In this document: positions 35,014 to 46,309 of the stretch, piece by piece
Numbering within the stretch: position 1 is the stretch's first letter
Layout: each line of letters starts with the position of its first letter
NCBI GenBank assembly: GCA_028023455.1
Contig: JAQFVV010012536.1
Coordinates: forward strand, 2,126,001 to 2,190,000
Source: Epiperipatus broadwayi
Lineage: Eukaryota; Onychophora; Udeonychophora; Euonychophora; Peripatidae
Direction of reading: 5' to 3'
DNA length: 64,000 nt
The notes under the pieces: generated by a model
The model's input: the letters and a program-made list of their open reading frames with translations, nothing else
Database searches by the model: none
What the model was told of the DNA's origin: nothing
Made by a program: the position numbers and the translations under genes

Positions 35014-35329
35014 TATAATTAATCATGTAAATATACTAAAAAGTAAAAAAAAATGAAATTTTTTTCAGCTTTCATAAATAAAAATGTTACTTCAATAAAT
35101 CAGAAGTCAGATTTCTGAGAATCATGTAAATAAACTTGCAAATAATATTCACTTTCTTCAATATTAATCTATTCGGAAAATAAAAAATTATATGATGAAC
35201 AAAAAAAATTGTCATTGTTCACAAGTTTGTTTAACAGATTCTTTGGAACCTGACTTTGAATTATAGGAATAACACTTTTATTTGCGAAAACTGAATAACA
35301 TTTTATTTTTTACTTTCTAATAGCTTAAG

Positions 35330-35641
35330 GTGATAAAGAAGATATTAGAAATTACAGACCTATCAGCCTTTTATCAGTTTATATATAATTTTTTACCAAG
35401 ATAATTACAATTTGACTACAGAGAACATTGGATTTCCACTAACTAAGAGAACAAGCTGGATTTAAAATTGGTTTTGGAACAGTAGATCATATCCAAGTAT
35501 TGAGAGAAATTATAGAAAGGACCAATGAATATGAGTTGCCACTATGCTTTGGATTTGTAGATTATGAAAAGGCATTCGATTCTATAAACATTTCTTCAGT
35601 GATTAAAGCATTGGATCATCAAGGTATAGACCCAGAATATA
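35330..35641 (+). pseudogene. RTE-like RT fragment (fingers to motif A)
   Basis: GDKEDIRNYRPISLLSVY at about 35331-35384 is the NYRPISLL block. REQAGFKIGFGTVDHIQVLR (about 35446) and CFGFVDYEKAFDSI (about 35545-35586, with the first catalytic Asp) follow, then VIKALDHQGIDPEY. Stops interrupt the first part. Homology ends abruptly where the hammerhead-like repeat starts at about 35642. Confidence 0.8.
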
Positions 35642-35800
35642 CGTGTAAAATTATATGTTCATGTATATTTGTATTCATACATTTGTATTGGGTTTGGTAT
35701 AGTTCTGAAGAAGATTGCTGGGGCAATCAAAATCGTCAATAGTGGGTTGTAAAAAGCATTGTAAAAAGTAATAAAGAACATAAATAATATTAATATTTTA
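35642..35800 (+). repeat. Hammerhead-like repeat, copy 1
   Basis: The unit runs from GTGTAAAATTATATGTTCATGTATATTTGTATT to AAAAAGTAATAAAGAACATA and is shared with 41795-41940. It contains CTGAAGAAGATTGC-TGGG-GCAATC, a hairpin after a CTGAAGA core, then AAAATCGTC where other copies have GAAACTGTC. The GAAA box is therefore mutated here. Confidence 0.6.
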
Positions 35801-36004
35801 GTGTAACAGAATAAAAATCAGAGTAAATTAAATAAAAATGTAAAACTTAAATTAACAATAGTGTGATTAATAAAATAGTAGAGAAAATAGAGAAATATAA
35901 ATATTATAGTATATAGAATTATGTATAGAAATCTTATCTAGTTAAGTAGGATTAGAAAAGAATGTAGTGAGGCAAGTTACCAAAAAGAGATTTAAACCAA
36001 TAGC

Positions 36005-36770
36005 TTCATCAACAAAACATTACATGATTTTTGCTTATATGTTTTTCTATATATTGACAGTTTTCTTCTAGTCTCACTATCGTTATGCCATCTAGTGTAA
36101 GCGTAAATAAACAATAGATGCCAGATTGTTGTGCTTTATAAATCCTTATTCAGAGTAGTCCTAACCAATTAGTCTCTAGCTTATGGTTTTCATCATTGAA
36201 AAGCTTTTGGATTTTTGAACAGTGCAGCTGGGCTATTTGGATTTAATGCACCATTCCTTTACCAGCCATTTTTTACATTTTTGTTATACTTATCAAGCTT
36301 CCAGCCTAAATTGAAAAACTTGATTTTTTTTTCAATTCAACTCAATTTGTTTACATTGTCATATAGATCTGAATCCAGTTCAGTTTTTATATATTATGGT
36401 AACCTTAATTTATTAATAATCTGAAGCATCTTTATTCTTTGTCCAGAATTGGTATAAACCAATGAGACATCACCCAATCTACAAAATATCAACTGATCTT
36501 TGCTTATCATTTTTTCTGTTTATTAGCAATATATTAGCTTTTTTTTCCAATCTCATTACATTTATGCCATCTAGTGTAAGATTTAATAATCAATAGATAT
36601 CAGATGATAGTATTTAGTAAATCCTTAACTAAGTCGGTTCTATTCCATCACTGGGGAGCTTGTGTATTTTGAATAGTATTCTTGCTTGATAGTATAATAA
36701 AAAAGTAAAAATGGCTGCTAGAGAAAAGTTCAAGTGCTCTCTAATGAAATCGATAAGATGAAAACTAATC
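36005..36770 (-). repeat. Repeat family A, two diverged copies
   Basis: GCCATCTAGTGTAAG followed by CAATAGATGCCAG occurs at 36089-36125 and in a second version at 36553-36604, each followed by family-A body sequence in the reverse orientation (TAGCTTATGGTTTTCATCATTG, CATATAGATCTGAATCCAGTTCAG). Both copies are much more eroded than those at 48-61 kb. Confidence 0.6.
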
Positions 36771-37139
36771 AGGGGACACTTAGATAGGACAGCATTGGCT
36801 AAGGGTTTATTAAGGACTACTATCTGGCATCTGGATGCGATTAGGAGGATATAAAAATTCCTCAAAATTGCTAAGTCAACTTAGTATTATAATTCTCATT
36901 TAGCTTCACCTCACATCAGCACATATAGATATATTACTGTTTATTTAAGGGGAGTTTACATATCTGTTATTATTAAATAATTGCAATAGAATAGGAATTT
37001 ATAGAATAGAAATAATAACATTGCTTATTTTAAGCATTTATGAAGCAAATCATCTAATGTGGAAATAAAGATAAGGACGATAGAATGAGAGGTGTGATGA
37101 TTATTTAGACTTAAAAGAATGGATATTTAAACACAAATG

Positions 37140-37570
37140 TAGTATATATTCTGTATTCTGCCTATCCCTCTTCCATGTATTTAAATGACATTAATATCTT
37201 ACATATGAGGGGTCAGAATAACTCACAGTTAACATGGATATGACAACAAAATTGGCAAACCATAGCTTTGAGCATGCCATCATCAAATTTTCAATGATAT
37301 GGATGGATGAAGAGTTGGAAAGTAGAGAAGATTGAAGCCTGGATATTACAGATTGAAGATTTGCTATCTTAATATAAAATCAAGCACTGATTATATATGT
37401 GTGGGGGAGATTATCCAAACCCATTGGCAAATGCTGATTCAGCATGAAATATGTATATTGGACATCATTAATCTTTTTCATAGGTATGTGGTCATGTGTA
37501 TCAGTTGTATAAGATGGAGTGAATAACTGAAGGCAGCTTAAAAGTATGGATTCAAAAATGGATATTATAT
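37140..37570 (+). repeat. Single arm of the 34.2-kb foldback family
   Basis: The order of shared blocks is the same as in the right arm of 34654-35013: TCTGTATTCTGCCTATCCCTCTTCCATGTATTTAAATG, TCAATGATATGGATGGATGAAGAGTTG, GATTGAAGCCTG, and CATGTGTATCAGTTGTATAAGATGGAGTG. No inverted partner follows. Confidence 0.65.
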
Positions 37571-38486
37571 TGTGAACTAGAGTTTTTAATTTAGATTCTT
37601 GCCAACTATACATGGAACAAAGATTAAAACAAGAATGAAGAATAAAAAAAATGTGAAATATGGATGTCAAAAATAATTGTAAATCAGAAAAAGTAGAGTT
37701 AACAATAGAAGGTTTGCAGAGGATAAGTGACAAAAACTCTATTTACTAGGGAAAATGAATTGGGCATATACACATATAAAAAAAAAGAAATGTAGTAGCT
37801 ATTTGAGTCAATAGAGAATAAAAAAAGATAGGTATATGTAAAAGAGGTTAATAAATGATTTAAAAGAGAAGTTTTTGATGAATAAAGCAGGAATTTGTGG
37901 ATTTTGTATTGTTGTATGGAACATGTCTTTTGGAAGATAATTAATGATGCTGATTATGAAATTTTCGATTTATTTTTATTAAAGATGTTTTTAAAAATAC
38001 AAATCAAGAAATTAAAATATGAAAGAAACTCTTGCAAACTAACACATAAAATAATTATTTTAGTTACAATTTTATGCATTCAAAATTTAAATGAAAAATT
38101 TCTTCAATTTGTCGATATCAATAACTGCATTCCGAGAATAGTTACTAATACAAGACTAATATTTAAATTTTCATTGCTAAAAAAAATCATGTTGACTCTG
38201 AAACAAACATAATATACTTTACCATATATATTTAAAATGTTCTCCTCAGTATGAATAAAATATTGAAAAAGACAAATCTGCTTCCAAGATATCTTCTTTG
38301 CAGAACCAACAACCATCAATTGATCTGAAAGATAATTTCTAGTTTAGAAAATGATTAGTAATAATCATTAATGTTTTAATCTGAAATGGCTGATGTAAAA
38401 GTTCTCAATGCAGAAAGTTTGAAGCTTATAAATCAAAATGTAATAAAATATTTTATAATTTAAAGAATACAACAAAATTTTCCTTA
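37571..38486. other. AT-rich spacer
   Basis: A 105-codon AT-rich open frame (37895-38212) has no recognisable motif and no support as a gene. Nothing else was seen. Confidence 0.4.
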
Positions 38487-38580
38487 GTCAAACGTTGGTG
38501 GACTAGTGGTTAACGTAGCTGCCTTCCAAGCAACTGGCCCGGCTTCACTTCCTGGTCAACGCATTTGACATATGAAAAAA
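38487..38580 (+). repeat. tRNA-derived SINE
   Basis: GTCAAACGTTGGTGGACTAGTGG and TTAACGTAGCTGCCTTCCAAGC form the A-box half, and CGGCTTCACTTCCTGG is a mutated B box. The ends GTCAAACGTTG and CAACGCATTTGAC are near-complementary, as in the copy at 59707. A poly-A stretch follows. Confidence 0.75.
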
Positions 38581-39072
38581 AAAATTTATTAACTGATAAA
38601 TGTAATAACTGAAACACAGGCTTAATATATACCATGTGCCTATATATGTAATATAGGGTATATAAGCACAGACTTCCACATGACCCACCACTCTTCACTC
38701 TATCTAATAACACTGATACACTCAAGCACATATATGCTGAAAAGATAAATATTCACCAATATACGTATTAACTGATAAATGGTAAATGCATTTAATTAAC
38801 ATATTGTTTTGCATTAATTCATCTTAAGCAAATTATTAAGAAAGATGTTTGTAATAGATATATTACTAATGACTTCTTGTATATCAAATTATACTGTAAC
38901 TTTAGTAGCCCCTTTGTTACCTAATTTCATATATTTTTGTCCTATGTGAAAATGGTAAAATGCTGGACATTGAAGCTTAAGGTTCTGTGATTATATCTCC
39001 ACTCCTTCACTTTGAATGTTCACATTTATTAGTAGTTTCTAAGCATCTATATACATATGTATTCTTTATGCA

Positions 39073-39606
39073 TTTTTATATTGGACTATTTCCATCATCT
39101 AATATGAGTATTGAATGTCTTTAGAAAAAATTAACTTTATTTAACTATTCTAAATACATTCAACTGTTAATAATAGCACATCAAACAGGTTAGTATATGC
39201 ACAATGTTTTGAGATGTATTATTCTTTCCTCTTCTTTAGGTGTTGCTAGCTGACCAATGACAGTACTAGCATGGGATTCGAACCTGGATCCTTAGATTCT
39301 TGAATTTTGAATTTTAAAGTAACACTCTAACCAGGATGGCTCAGTTGGTTAGAATGTTACCTTAAAATTCAATATTCAAGAATCTAAGTGTCCAGGTTCG
39401 AATCCCATGCTAGTACTTTCACTGGTCAGACCAGCAACACCTAAAGAAGAGGGATGAATAATACCTCTCAAAACATTGTGCATATACTAACCTGTTTGAT
39501 GTGCTATTATTAATAGTTGGATGTATTTGGAATATTTAAATAAAGTTAAATTTTTCTAAAGACATTCAATACTTATATTAGATGATGGAAATAGTTCAAT
39601 ATAAAA
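39073..39606. repeat. Nearly perfect palindrome, 260-bp arms and 14-bp loop
   Basis: The left arm (39073-39332) is the inverted copy of the right arm (39347-39606). Each arm carries a tRNA-like half: GGTTAGAATGTTACC and, 50 bp on, the B box GGTTCGAATCCCATGC. Together with the loop (GATGGCTCAGTT) the right half reads as a tRNA-derived SINE start. Related single arms lie at 7625-7850 and 41335-41470. The arms are similar enough to form a stable hairpin if transcribed. Confidence 0.85.
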
Positions 39607-39715
39607 AGACAACTAGAACCACCATCACAAACCTTCAGGAAAAAATACATATTCTTTCACTAAGCTGTTAGAAAAGACCTATGTACTACTATTATAAGAA
39701 ATCCAAATTATGTTA

Positions 39716-39718
<3 letters not shown>

Positions 39719-39751
<33 letters not shown>

Positions 39752-39767
39752 TAACATAATTTATATA

Positions 39768-39803
<36 letters not shown>

Positions 39804-39805
39804 TC
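39719..39805. repeat. TA microsatellite pair flanked by an inverted repeat
   Basis: Two long TA runs are separated by ATGGTAACATAATTTATATAACTTTATA. ACCATATATA and TATATGGT flank the first run. Confidence 0.9.
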
Positions 39806-40750
39806 TATTTTTCATTGTTTGTTTCTATACATAATCAAAATTAACATTAAAAGGACTTATTTAAAAGTAACCTTAGATTAACACTTATTTTCCTCATTTA
39901 TATAAGGTTAGATCAAAATTAATTTTTAGGAATAACCTCTTAGACAGCTTTTACAGACAGCTTTCTTAGGACTAGCATATTCAGCCAGTGAATAGTGTTT
40001 CCCTGTTTGGACAAGTTGCCATACTAAACCTCTGGATATACAATTAGATATTATCATGAGAAATATTACTCATACACTTAAATCTACTCTTTGGCAGTAG
40101 TTCTCTATTTTTTCACATATTCCTCTGCCGGACTTCAGAATAAAATTTGCTTCATAGAAAATGTATAAAAAGTTGTTATGCAGTTTGGATTTAACAATAA
40201 CTCAAGATATAGTTGTATAACCTAAGACTCATCTCCAACAAAAATTCTCTTTTTGGATGCTCAACCAACAATCTCCAGTGAGTGAATTATGGTGATGTTT
40301 TATGTAAATTTATTTTCCAGCACTATCAATAAAACCATTTGCATTTGATCTTTTTAAACATAACTGTAGTTTTATCAACAGAGTTAGTCCCATGGGTGTT
40401 ATGCTGATCTGCTTCATAAACAAATATTTATCAGCCATTGATCTATGTAAATATGGATAAACCTAAAGTATTAACCACACAATTAATGACTACCAAATCA
40501 ATAATGACAGTGACAGATTTGTAAACCCTACTAAAATCACTGGCGAAACTAACAATTTCCTTGTTAGACTTCCTGCAGGTTCCTTTAGGATGTTTTGTTA
40601 ATAGTTAAACTGTCAAAAAAAATCCTTACGCTAAATAAAAAAATAATTTTAATTTAGTGCTTTAATATTAATAATTATCTTAAATAAAAAGAAGCTACTA
40701 AAATATAACTGTAAAATATTAATTGTTATTAAGCGCAATGTCAGCACATA
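39806..40750. other. AT-rich spacer, nothing recognised
   Basis: No ORF, RNA or repeat could be supported. Confidence 0.4.
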
Positions 40751-41147
40751 ATACTTAAATAAGTACATGTGCCTTGAGTGCTTAATTTATTACAAGAGAG
40801 ACCTCTACAAATCTAAATGCAAGATTCGACTTTATAAAGATAAGAGTGGCCCTCTTATCTTCAACCTATTTTTCTAAATATATAGGCAAATCTAAAGCAT
40901 TTTGATTTGGGAGCGTGAAGCTATTATTAACTCATTGTAAATTGAAAGATTTCATGATCATTAATGTTTAACAGAAATAGTGGACTTAATCAGTGAAGAA
41001 TTTATTAGCTTCATGCTCCCAAATCAAAATGCTTTAGATTTGTCTATATATTTAGAAAAATCTTGTGTTTAGATTTGTAGAAGTTTCTCTTGTAATAAAT
41101 TAAGCACTCAAGGTGCATGTACTAAGGTTCTAGTCTTATTTAAGTAT
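40751..41147. repeat. Foldback palindrome, arms about 145-175 bp
   Basis: The left arm is 40751-40926 and the right arm 41004-41147, around a 77-bp loop. Outer parts pair as TACTTAAATAAGTACATG.GCCTTGAGTGC against GCACTCAAGGTGCATGTACT, and inner parts as TTTTGATTTGGGAGCGTGAAGCT against AGCTTCATGCTCCCAAATCAAAA. The left arm carries about 30 extra bases that form their own small hairpin (GATAAGAGTGGCCCTCTTATC). Confidence 0.8.
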
Positions 41148-41334
41148 AACTGTAAGATTGAAAAGTTTGAATTGATAGCAGTTAAGATTTGGAAATATAA
41201 GTAGAAAGTAGGTATAAAAAGTATGTTAAAAAATAATATTATAGGTAAAGAAAATTATTCATATTGAATGTTAATATAATGAATAATAATAATGTAAAAT
41301 ATAAAAATATGAATATATAATGTTAGCTGTATTT

Positions 41335-41570
41335 TTATATTGGACTATTTCCATCATCTAATATGTGTGTTGAATGTCTTTAGAAAAGTTTAATTTTTAG
41401 TTAAATATTCCAAATGCATTCAACTGTTAGTAATATCACAGCAAACAGGTTAGTATATGCACCAACTGTTAGTAATATCACAGCAAACAAATGTTAATAA
41501 TATCACAGCAAACAGGTTAGTATATGCACTAACTGTTAGTAATATCACAGCAAACAGGTTAGTAACGTTA
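41335..41570 (+). repeat. Arm of the 39-kb family with internal short tandem repeats
   Basis: TTTTTATATTGGACTATTTCCATCATCTAATATG begins a copy of the 39-kb arm. Then CAACTGTTAGTAATATCACAGCAAACAGG, sometimes with TTAGTATATGCA, is repeated three to four times, replacing the tRNA-like half. Confidence 0.75.
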
Positions 41571-41794
41571 GAGTTAAATATTAAAAATTTTATAAGAATA
41601 AAGTAAATGAAATAAAAATAATATATATATATGTATATATATGTGTGTGTGTGATTATAGGAAGTATTGATTGATAAATATAGAATATAAAAAAGATTAA
41701 AACGTATAAAATATAAAAAGGTAATAATTATATAGAGAGGTATATATGTGGATATATAAATAAAGATTATAAGATAGAATATACGTATATATAT

Positions 41795-41940
41795 AATGTA
41801 AAATTATATATTCATGTATATTTGTATTATATTTATTATAATTCTGAAGAAGATTGCTGGTGCAATAGAAACTGTCATTAGTGGGTTGTAGAAAAGCATT
41901 GTAAAAAGTAATAAAGAACATAGATGATGTTAATATGTAA
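41795..41940 (+). repeat. Hammerhead-like repeat, copy 2
   Basis: It is the same unit as 35642-35800. The core at 41844-41877 reads CTGAAGAAGATTGC-TGGT-GCAATA-GAAAC-TGTC. The GAAA box and GTC triplet are present, but the closing base of the hairpin is A instead of C. Confidence 0.65.
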
Positions 41941-42430
41941 GCTATCTTTTATCTCCACATTTTTCTGATGCAAAATTAATAACCAAATTTATTTTGATAG
42001 ATCTATTCTTAAGTGTTCTTTGTTTTAGGTAGAAAATTTTTATTGTTTTGGAAAAAATAGGTTTTATATAATAGATACATTTTTATTTACCATTATCTAA
42101 CTCACTCCACTCAAATCTTTGACACCATCCACCTCAGATAAATACAATAATGATTATTACTAATCATTTTCTAAACTAGAGATTATCTCTAGCACAGACC
42201 TAAACTTTAAACCTCAGTTAAAGATTAATATATCTGATTTTTTAATTTTAAGCATAAGTACACATGGAGTTATTTACTTTTTTTTTCTCATGTGTAATAT
42301 TTTTATAGAAATATTAAACAATCTCCATACTTCCCCATTTTTAAATTCATACAAATAAACATACAATAAAAGACAAATGATCCCCAAGATATGCTGAACC
42401 AGCTCTCATCAGTTGGCCCAGGTCACTATC

Positions 42431-42431
42431 T

Positions 42432-42486
<55 letters not shown>
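42431..42486. repeat. TA microsatellite
   Basis: An uninterrupted TA run. A short piece related to the 34-kb foldback arm (CAGCTCTCATCAGTTGGCCCAGGTCA) abuts it on the left. Confidence 0.9.
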
Positions 42487-42489
<3 letters not shown>

Positions 42490-42762
42490 GAAGAATATTT
42501 ATCTATAGTAAATAGTTACATTTTTATTTACCATTGTCAAACTCACTCCACTCACAAGTAAAGTGTTTTCAGTAAATTACTATTAGAAGTAAGAATCAAT
42601 GATCGATCATACTTTGAATTGACTACCTTTTTTAGGTAAAAGAAGATCCTTTTCCCCAATTTTTGAAGACTTTATTACTGCCATATCTGACAATGTTTTA
42701 GGATATTATATATTTATAAATTTATTTTATAAAATCTTGTTACTTTTTTCTCCATATGTCAT

Positions 42763-42857
42763 AGAATCTGCCGGGAGGCGAACCCACAACCGTCTGCAAA
42801 CAACTACTTGCTTGCAATGTGGCTGCACTGACCTCTCGGCTAACAACGCTTGACAAA
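42763..42857 (-). repeat. tRNA-derived SINE, best-preserved tRNA-like head
   Basis: On the minus strand GTCAAGCGTTGTTAGCCGAGAGG, GCAAGCAAGTAGTTG and GTGGGTTCGCCTCCCGGCAG can be read. A strong B box (GGTTCGCCTCC) and an A-box-like GTTAGCCGAGAGG are present, and the unit ends ATTCTATGACATATGG. It resembles a class II tRNA with a long variable arm, but lacks a matching acceptor stem. Confidence 0.7.
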
Positions 42858-43512
42858 TCTTGTTACTTTGTTGAAAGTAATTTCTCATCACTACAAATTT
42901 TCCTAAAAAAATCTCCTGTAAAGGAATGATAGCTTTAAAAGGCTTAGGGTAATTACTATAATAATATAGATAGCTGTGATTATCATTCTGATTATATATG
43001 TGTGTGAGTGCATACGTGTATATTAGTTTTAAGATTTATTTACAAGTGTAAATTTTAACATCAAGAAATAGCTACTATTTTAGAAAATTTCAATTGTATA
43101 TTTTTACTGGCATTATTTATATAACCTAAGAAAGTACAAAGTTACTCTTCATTATATGATCATATTGTAAAGACATGTTAAAATAAAAGATTTTAGTAGG
43201 TTAAATATGTGTATATATTTTTTGGATTGATGGTATTTATGTTTTAGATGAATTTCTTGCAGCAATATAAATAATATATTTAGTTCAATAGATGTCACTA
43301 GAGGCTGACCCAAATATCCATTAGCACAAGCAACATCTCCAACTCTGTATTCATCTATATTATACACCTGGGTCTCGTTTTATGCGGATTATTTTAATGC
43401 GATTTTGAAGTTATGCATTCATGTTTCTTCTTAATATCTTTCATATTTCACTATATTTATTAGATATCAAGAAATTTAAATTATTAATAACTTATTTTCA
43501 CTTGAAATACTT

Positions 43513-43519
<7 letters not shown>

Positions 43520-43558
<39 letters not shown>
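43520..43558. repeat. TA microsatellite inside the pogo-like element
   Basis: An uninterrupted TA run. Confidence 0.9.
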
Positions 43559-43559
<1 letters not shown>

Positions 43560-43924
43560 GTTATATTAGCAGCTAATGTGAATATGGCCTGAAGCTGTAT
43601 TTAGTATTTTAGCTTCTATGTAAATAACCTATTTGTACTAATGAGTAAATAATAATAATAGATTTATACTTACATATAAAAATATCGCAATAAATATTCA
43701 AAAAATTTAACCGTTTAAACCGTACTTTGTTATATATAACAGAAATAAATAATCTTTTAGATTTTTAAAATAAAAAATGAAAATTTTATATACTGAAAAT
43801 AATTTTTCTAATGATAATGTATAATCTTTTTGTTTTGATTGCGATTTCATTTTTTAAATATAGAAACAGAAAACCATTAACACAGCACAAGACTCAAAAT
43901 GGTGCTAGTTGTACATCACGAATA

Positions 43925-44020
43925 AAAATAAAGTGGCTAACAGGTTTCTCTGGGTATAATTGCTGAGAGATTCTTGACTTCGTTTGAGGAGAAGCCACAA
44001 TACATCACATCATATCGAAT
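43925..44020 (+). mobile_element. Nested LINE 3' fragment
   Basis: AAGTGGCTAACAGGTTTCTCTGGG, GATTCTTGACTTCGTTTGAGG and ACATCACATCATATC match the last 95 bp of the LINE at 2 kb. It is 5' truncated inside the 3' UTR and inserted in the pogo-like element, so it is younger than that element. Confidence 0.85.
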
Positions 44021-44364
44021 CTGATTTCTTACCAGTTTACAAACAACCCTAGCGGTAATGATTAAAATATGTATGAAAAATGTAAAATTAAATACTGTAG
44101 TAATAAAAAAAAGGAAAAAAAGTTTGTCTTGTATTAATTTTTTTCAAATATTGGAAATTTTTTATTAGTCATACTTTATTTTCTTATTTTTTTAATGCTA
44201 ATTTTAAAGTAATTTTTCTTTATTGCTTTGCTTTTATGCGAATTCTGTACATTACAGACCCTATTCCCTATTTTTCAAGGTAAGTTAAGTCTATTTTTGT
44301 GCAATTTTTTTAATGCGAGTTTTCTGTGGAACCTATCTCCTGCATAAAACGAGGCCCAGGTGTA

Positions 44365-45860
44365 TATATTAAACTGAAAAATATCAAAAGCTGTACTGGC
44401 TATCATATATAGATTATGTCACACATCCATATCTTTATGGCTAAACTTTCTAGCTGAAAATCTTGTTGCCAAGGCAACATTAGATACTTTATATGTAATA
44501 TTGTTTGATAATACTTAATGTGATATTTAGCTAGAGATTTAAAGCATGTTGGGCTGGGTGTGTGCTGCAATTTATATATATATATAATTAAATGTAAAAC
44601 AGATTTGAATCAGTCTTCTGAAGGAATAAGACTTTTGCATTATTTTTCTACAGAGAAACAATAGAAGGGATGCCACCATTCTACAGGTTGTTCAAAAACT
44701 ACACGCGTATTGTCTTAAAGAGATTATATGTTATTTGTATCTATGTATCTCTGTATATCCAGAAATTTTTTTGGAAAACATTTGCTTATTCAGTAACCTT
44801 ATAATTTGTAGTTTCTTGTATTGATTTTTCAAATTTTTCTTTTTTTATTTTAACAATACCTGAATCACTGGAGAAAACTTTAACAAAAGAATTTTTTGAT
44901 GAACAATTATATAACTTTCTAATCGTATAGAATTCAATATGCAAAGACATTACATAACTTTTCAACTTTTGTAATCATAAACGTAATTAAAAGTCATTAT
45001 AAATATTTGATAAACTGAAAGAGAAAAACAAATGATTAAAAATAGTACTGTTATAACCATATCTAAAATATTTACACTAGTTTGTTTTTATAGAATATTC
45101 ATTATATATATGATACTTTAGTATTAAAACTGCTATGAAATATCTGGGTTAGGTTTAAGGTCAGGTTTAGGGCTACACTAAAGTACCATATATATATATA
45201 TTGATCTTCTTGATTGTTGCACATCCATACATCTTGGCTGTGAATTTAACTTTATTTATATAACAGAGATACCGTTTACTAATTAATTTACATATAATAT
45301 TGAAATACAAGTATAGTATATATACATATGTTGTGCACTTTTTATTAGCTCAGACTATTCTAAAATAAAATTTTAGTGTATAATTTTAAATTTTACAAAT
45401 CCAATAATATTTACTTATTAAAAGAAGACATAATGACGTATTAGATCATAAGATTTAAACTCGGTTTTAGCTAATGGAAATTTATAAATGATTTTAACTC
45501 AAAATACATATAGAAAATAACCTACAGAGTCATACATGTGCAGATGGATGAACAATTAATATTATTTGGAGTTTAAAACCAGTGAAGTTTAAATTGTAAT
45601 TTTGTAAACATAATGCGTAGTAGGGACTAATAATTATTGTGGGTGCGCATTTGATTTTAAACATAGAAATTAGTTATCTTCAAATCTTACTATATTTAAA
45701 AGTAAATAAATAAAGTTTAATTTTAAAAAATGCTGATTTAAAATTAAACAGTAAATTCTATCTTTATTTAAATTCTAAAAAAATATTGTATTTTAATATT
45801 TTTTTTTAAAAAAAGGAAAATCGGTCATTTTAAAATAAACCAAAAACTTTCAAAATAAAT
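44365..45860. other. AT-rich spacer with a small dispersed repeat
   Basis: About 45210-45305 (TGTTGCACATCCATACATCTTGGCTGTG, then TTTACTAATTAATTTACAT) matches 49945-50040. No gene is seen. GGGTTAGGTTTAAGGTCAGG at 45147 is telomere-like only in part. Confidence 0.45.
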
Positions 45861-46204
45861 GTTTCATAGAAAAAAGTGGGAAAATATTAGCCAATCAAAG
45901 AGTTTCAAACAATCTTGGAATATGAAATTCAAGGGAGGAGAATAAAAAAAAGAGAGCTTCTGGATCGTAAAGTTGAAGTAACTAAGTTTTTTTTTCTTGG
46001 TGATATTTTTTTTTAAAAAAACAAAGTTGGATTAAAATTCCTAAAACCTTATGATTTACAACTCTATATTAATATACATGGATAATTATAAGCTCTGTTG
46101 TTAAAATAATGGAATAAATTAATCGTTTTTCTACTGGGCAAGTCAATAATCGGAATTCCCAATAATCTCTTGAAAATTAATAAGTATTGAAGAAATAATC
46201 GGAG

Positions 46205-46301
46205 ATGAATAGTCAACGAATATATTCACGGAAAAATAACAATAATTGTGCCATAGGGAAAATGAACTGCAGTAATACACAAAAGGAAATAAATAAATAC
46301 C
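46205..46301 (+). CDS. Candidate first coding exon (weak)
   Basis: ATG at 46205 follows an in-frame TAA by two codons, has G at -3, and opens 32 codons plus one base up to a strong splice-donor-like CGTAAGTAT at 46301-46309. The predicted residues start MNSQRIYSRKNNNN and include a second in-frame Met. Upstream at 45892-45901 lies a CCAAT-like AGCCAATCAA. I recognise no domain. In DNA this AT-rich a 32-codon open stretch with a donor can arise by chance, so this is only a candidate. Confidence 0.2.
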
Positions 46302-46309
46302 GTAAGTAT

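Larger units (their letters stand above)
43365..44362. mobile_element. pogo/Tigger-like DNA element with TA target duplication
   Basis: Terminal inverted repeats CACCTGGGTCTCGTTTTATGC and GCATAAAACGAGGCCCAGGTG differ at one position and are flanked by TA on both sides (43363-43364, 44363-44364). The GGTCTCGTTTTATGCG-type end resembles pogo/Tigger termini. The 998-bp interior encodes no transposase. It hosts a LINE 3' fragment at 43925-44020. Confidence 0.8.

Noticed and set aside
37895-38212. 105-codon open frame
   Set aside because: It has no motif and strong AT bias, and overlaps an equally meaningless minus-strand frame at 38104-38319.
42763-42857. Possible functional tRNA gene on the minus strand
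   Set aside because: A good B box is present, but the acceptor stem does not close and related copies share non-tRNA flanks, so it is a SINE.
45147-45180. Telomere-like GGGTTAGGTTTAAGGTCAGGTTTAGGG
   Set aside because: Only two to three degenerate TTAGG-type units in otherwise ordinary DNA, too little to call an interstitial telomere.
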